Shown: positions 34,950-36,498 of the stretch, in pieces
Layout of the letters: each line of letters starts with the position of its first letter
Position numbering within the stretch: position 1 is the stretch's first letter
Origin: an uncultured Pelagibacteraceae bacterium
GTDB lineage: Bacteria > Pseudomonadota > Alphaproteobacteria > Pelagibacterales > Pelagibacteraceae
DNA: 36,498 bases
Reading direction: 5' to 3'
Assembly (NCBI GenBank): GCA_902573985.1
Contig: CACGLS010000003.1
Coordinates: forward strand, 1 to 36,498
Translations under genes and position numbers: made by a program
Notes under the pieces: generated by a model
Databases searched by the model: none
The model's input: the letters and a program-made list of their open reading frames with translations, nothing else
What the model was told of the DNA's origin: nothing

Positions 34950-34978
34950 AACGGGAGATTTTAACTAAACCTCCCGTT
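34950..34978 (-). terminator. GC-rich hairpin downstream of recA
   Basis: On the minus strand AACGGGAGGTT and AATCTCCCGTT pair over 11 positions (one G-U) around a seven-base loop, beginning 18 bases after the recA stop. Position and strength suggest the end of the recA transcript. The bases after the stem (TCTCATGAAATATC) are not a clean T-run, so termination may be inefficient or need a factor. Confidence 0.6.
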
Positions 34979-34996
34979 GAAATGATGGCTGAGAAA

Positions 34997-36100
34997 TTAT
35001 TCTTCCTCTTTTTTATCGCTAATTTTTTCACTTGCTGAAGGGTTTCCCTCTAGCTCTTTACTGATTGCTGAAGCCTCATCTCTAATAATTTTTTCTATTT
35101 CTCCAGCAACATTTGGATTTTTTTGTAGGTAGATTTTTGCATTTTCCCTACCCTGACCTATTTTCTCACCTTTATAAGCATACCATGCGCCTGATTTTTC
35201 TACTACGCCTGCTTTAGTACCAAGGTCAATTAACTCACCTAATTTGCTTATTCCTTTTCCGTACATTAAATCAAATTCAACAACTTTGAATGGAGGTGCT
35301 ACCTTGTTCTTAATCACTTTTACTCTTGTTGAGTTTCCTATAATTTGATCTTTTTCTTTAATAGCTCCTATTCTTCTTATATCCATTCTAACTGATGAAT
35401 AAAATTTTAGTGCATTTCCGCCTGAAGTAGTTTCAGGATTACCAAACATCACTCCGATCTTCATTCTTATTTGGTTTATAAATATCACCATTGTGTTTGA
35501 TTTAGACACTGATCCAGTAATCTTTCTTAAAGCTTGACTCATCAATCTAGATTGTAAACCGACGTGATGGTCGCCCATTTCACCTTCAAGCTCTGCTTTA
35601 GGGGTAAGAGCGGCTACTGAGTCTACTACCAAAACGGAGACAGAGCCTGACTTAATTAATGTATCTGTTATTTCTAAAGCTTGTTCACCAGTATCTGGTT
35701 GAGAAATTAATAGCTCTTCAGTTTTTACTCCTAATTTTTTGGCATAAACTGGGTCCATCGCATGCTCGGCATCAACAAATGCACAAATACCACCTGCTTT
35801 TTGAGCTTCGGCTACTACTTGTAAAGCTAAAGTGGTTTTTCCTGAGGACTCAGGTCCATAAATCTCAATAATTCTACCTTTTGGCAGGCCTCCTATACCT
35901 AAGGCTAAGTCTAAACTCAATGAACCTGTTGAAATAGCCTCTACGTCAAGAGCCTGTTGCTGACCAAGTCTCATTACAGAACCTTTTCCGAAGTTTTGAT
36001 CTATTTGACTAATAGCTGCTTCTAAAGACTTATTTTTTTCCTTTAATTCCTGCTGTTTTTTATTGTCGGTTTTTACGACTTTTAAGTTATTTTTTGTCAT
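34997..36100 (-). CDS. recA: Recombinase RecA
   Basis: RecA forms filaments on single-stranded DNA for homologous recombination and triggers LexA self-cleavage in the SOS response. The 367-residue protein has an N-terminal lysine-rich extension (1-25), [18 protein letters not shown], Walker [10 protein letters not shown] (82-90), the [10 protein letters not shown] segment, [22 protein letters not shown], loop L2 with [17 protein letters not shown], and a C-terminal domain ending in an acidic tail (KISDKKEEE). A Shine-Dalgarno (AAAGGA) precedes the ATG. It is followed by a hairpin and the ald gene rather than by alaS. Confidence 0.98.
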   Translation of the reverse strand: MTKNNLKVVKTDNKKQQELKEKNKSLEAAISQIDQNFGKGSVMRLGQQQALDVEAISTGSLSLDLALGIGGLPKGRIIEIYGPESSGKTTLALQVVAEAQKAGGICAFVDAEHAMDPVYAKKLGVKTEELLISQPDTGEQALEITDTLIKSGSVSVLVVDSVAALTPKAELEGEMGDHHVGLQSRLMSQALRKITGSVSKSNTMVIFINQIRMKIGVMFGNPETTSGGNALKFYSSVRMDIRRIGAIKEKDQIIGNSTRVKVIKNKVAPPFKVVEFDLMYGKGISKLGELIDLGTKAGVVEKSGAWYAYKGEKIGQGRENAKIYLQKNPNVAGEIEKIIRDEASAISKELEGNPSASEKISDKKEEE

Positions 36101-36136
36101 TTTTTATCCTTTTTTTATGTTCGAATCGTTATGTTA

Positions 36137-36164
36137 AATGTACACATTTTGTTCTTTTTATCAA
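36137..36164 (-). promoter_or_regulatory. Candidate recA promoter with degenerate SOS box in the spacer
   Basis: On the minus strand TTGATA (36164-36159) and TACATT (36142-36137) are 16 bases apart. Within the spacer, plus-strand GTAC-N7-GTTC (36140-36154) is one base off the alphaproteobacterial LexA box GTTC-N7-GTTC. A repressor bound there would block the promoter. The predicted start is near 36130, about 30 bases before the ATG. Confidence 0.35.
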
Positions 36165-36192
36165 GACCTTTAAATAACCCTGTAAATTGAGA

Positions 36193-36498
36193 CTATTTTA
36201 ATGAATTTTCAGATAATGTTCCTATTTGCTTAGCTAGCTCAAATTGAGAAATCATAAAGTCTCTCTCTGCTTTTGCGAAGGCTATTCTAGCCTCAAATAA
36301 TAGACTTCTTGATTGAATAACCTCGAGAGTAGTTCGAGTGTTACCTGAATCATATTCAAGTGTAATTCCTTCATTGGCAATTTCAGCCGCCTTAAGTTGA
36401 GCCATGGTCGCTTCAAGCACACTTTTAGATGATTGATATTTAGACCATGAATTTGAAGTGTCTATACTAATCTTATTTTTTGTATCCTCTAAAAGAAG
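36193..36498 (-). CDS. TolC-family outer-membrane efflux channel, partial (C-terminal part)
   Basis: An open frame runs in from the right edge and ends at 36193, giving about 101 C-terminal residues. The sequence KAAEIANEGITLEYDSGNTRTTLEVIQSRSLLFEARIAFAKAERDFMISQFELAKQIGTL-type pattern is the final helical hairpin of TolC proteins, with the conserved E-x-G-x-R-T-x-L-x-V-x-x-x-x-x-L motif and the trailing QFELAKQIGTL. TolC forms the outer-membrane duct for type I secretion and multidrug efflux. The start lies outside the window; the in-frame GTG at 36420 is internal to the conserved region, not the true start. A 92-base spacer separates it from recA, holding the recA promoter candidate. Confidence 0.85.
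   Translation of the reverse strand, partial: LLLEDTKNKISIDTSNSWSKYQSSKSVLEATMAQLKAAEIANEGITLEYDSGNTRTTLEVIQSRSLLFEARIAFAKAERDFMISQFELAKQIGTLSENSLK

Noticed and set aside
1-36498. tRNA or rRNA genes, CRISPR arrays, IS elements or prophage
   Set aside because: Almost all sequence is covered by conserved genes. Spacers are at most 175 bases, and none shows a cloverleaf, regular repeat-spacer pattern, transposase or terminal inverted repeats.

Overview
The window is very AT-rich, about 97% coding, and carries a run of conserved alphaproteobacterial neighbourhoods: lptF-lptG-lptD-surA-pdxA-rsmA next to gmk, fabD-fabG-acpP, rpsF-rpsR-rplI-dnaB, cvpA-purF, and recA/alaS/icd. The low G+C, lysine/asparagine/isoleucine-rich proteins, overlapping genes and very short spacers point to a streamlined marine alphaproteobacterium of the SAR11 type (Pelagibacterales). 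That assignment is inference from style and gene order; no rRNA is present to confirm it. I see no tRNA, rRNA, CRISPR array, insertion sequence, prophage or pseudogene.

Layout. 1-4.0 kb: a left-edge DUF2066-like secreted protein (minus) diverges from purM-purN (plus), which converge on ndk and pepA (minus). 4.1-11.4 kb: a six-gene plus-strand operon for outer-membrane biogenesis (lptF, lptG, lptD, surA) that runs on into pdxA and rsmA, every junction overlapping. 11.4-13.9 kb: minus-strand fabD-fabG-acpP-gmk. 14.0-16.6 kb: plus-strand rpsF-rpsR-rplI-dnaB. 16.6-21.1 kb: a large RND/MMPL-type membrane protein, cvpA and purF. 21.1-28.9 kb: a nine-gene minus-strand transcription unit, psd-pssA-rlmE-guaB-(TPR)-guaA-panB-(YfgM-like)-bamB, with no gap longer than 26 bases. 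28.9-36.5 kb: icd (plus), then alaS, DUF779, aldehyde dehydrogenase, recA and the 3' part of a TolC-like gene (all minus).

How the genes fit together. Purine synthesis is prominent (purM, purN, purF, guaB, guaA, plus ndk and gmk for nucleotide phosphorylation). Envelope building is the second theme: LPS transport (LptD/F/G), outer-membrane protein folding (SurA-like, BamB-like), phosphatidylethanolamine synthesis (PssA, Psd), fatty-acid synthesis (FabD, FabG, ACP) and a TolC-like channel. The remainder is translation, replication, recombination, the TCA cycle (NADP-isocitrate dehydrogenase) and oxidation of aldehydes.

No wholly new system stands out. The most interesting items are an IMP dehydrogenase lacking its CBS regulatory module, a PdxA that keeps its metal ligands but has altered substrate-loop motifs, an ald-DUF779 cassette lying between recA and alaS with a perfect 11-base-pair hairpin between its two genes, apparent gene losses inside conserved clusters (fabF after acpP; alr-radA before cvpA), and overlapping stop regions at all four convergent gene pairs. 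There is no gene-free stretch longer than 300 bases. The largest spacers are 34822-34996, 3979-4111, 13936-14032 and 36101-36192, described below where they hold recognisable signals.
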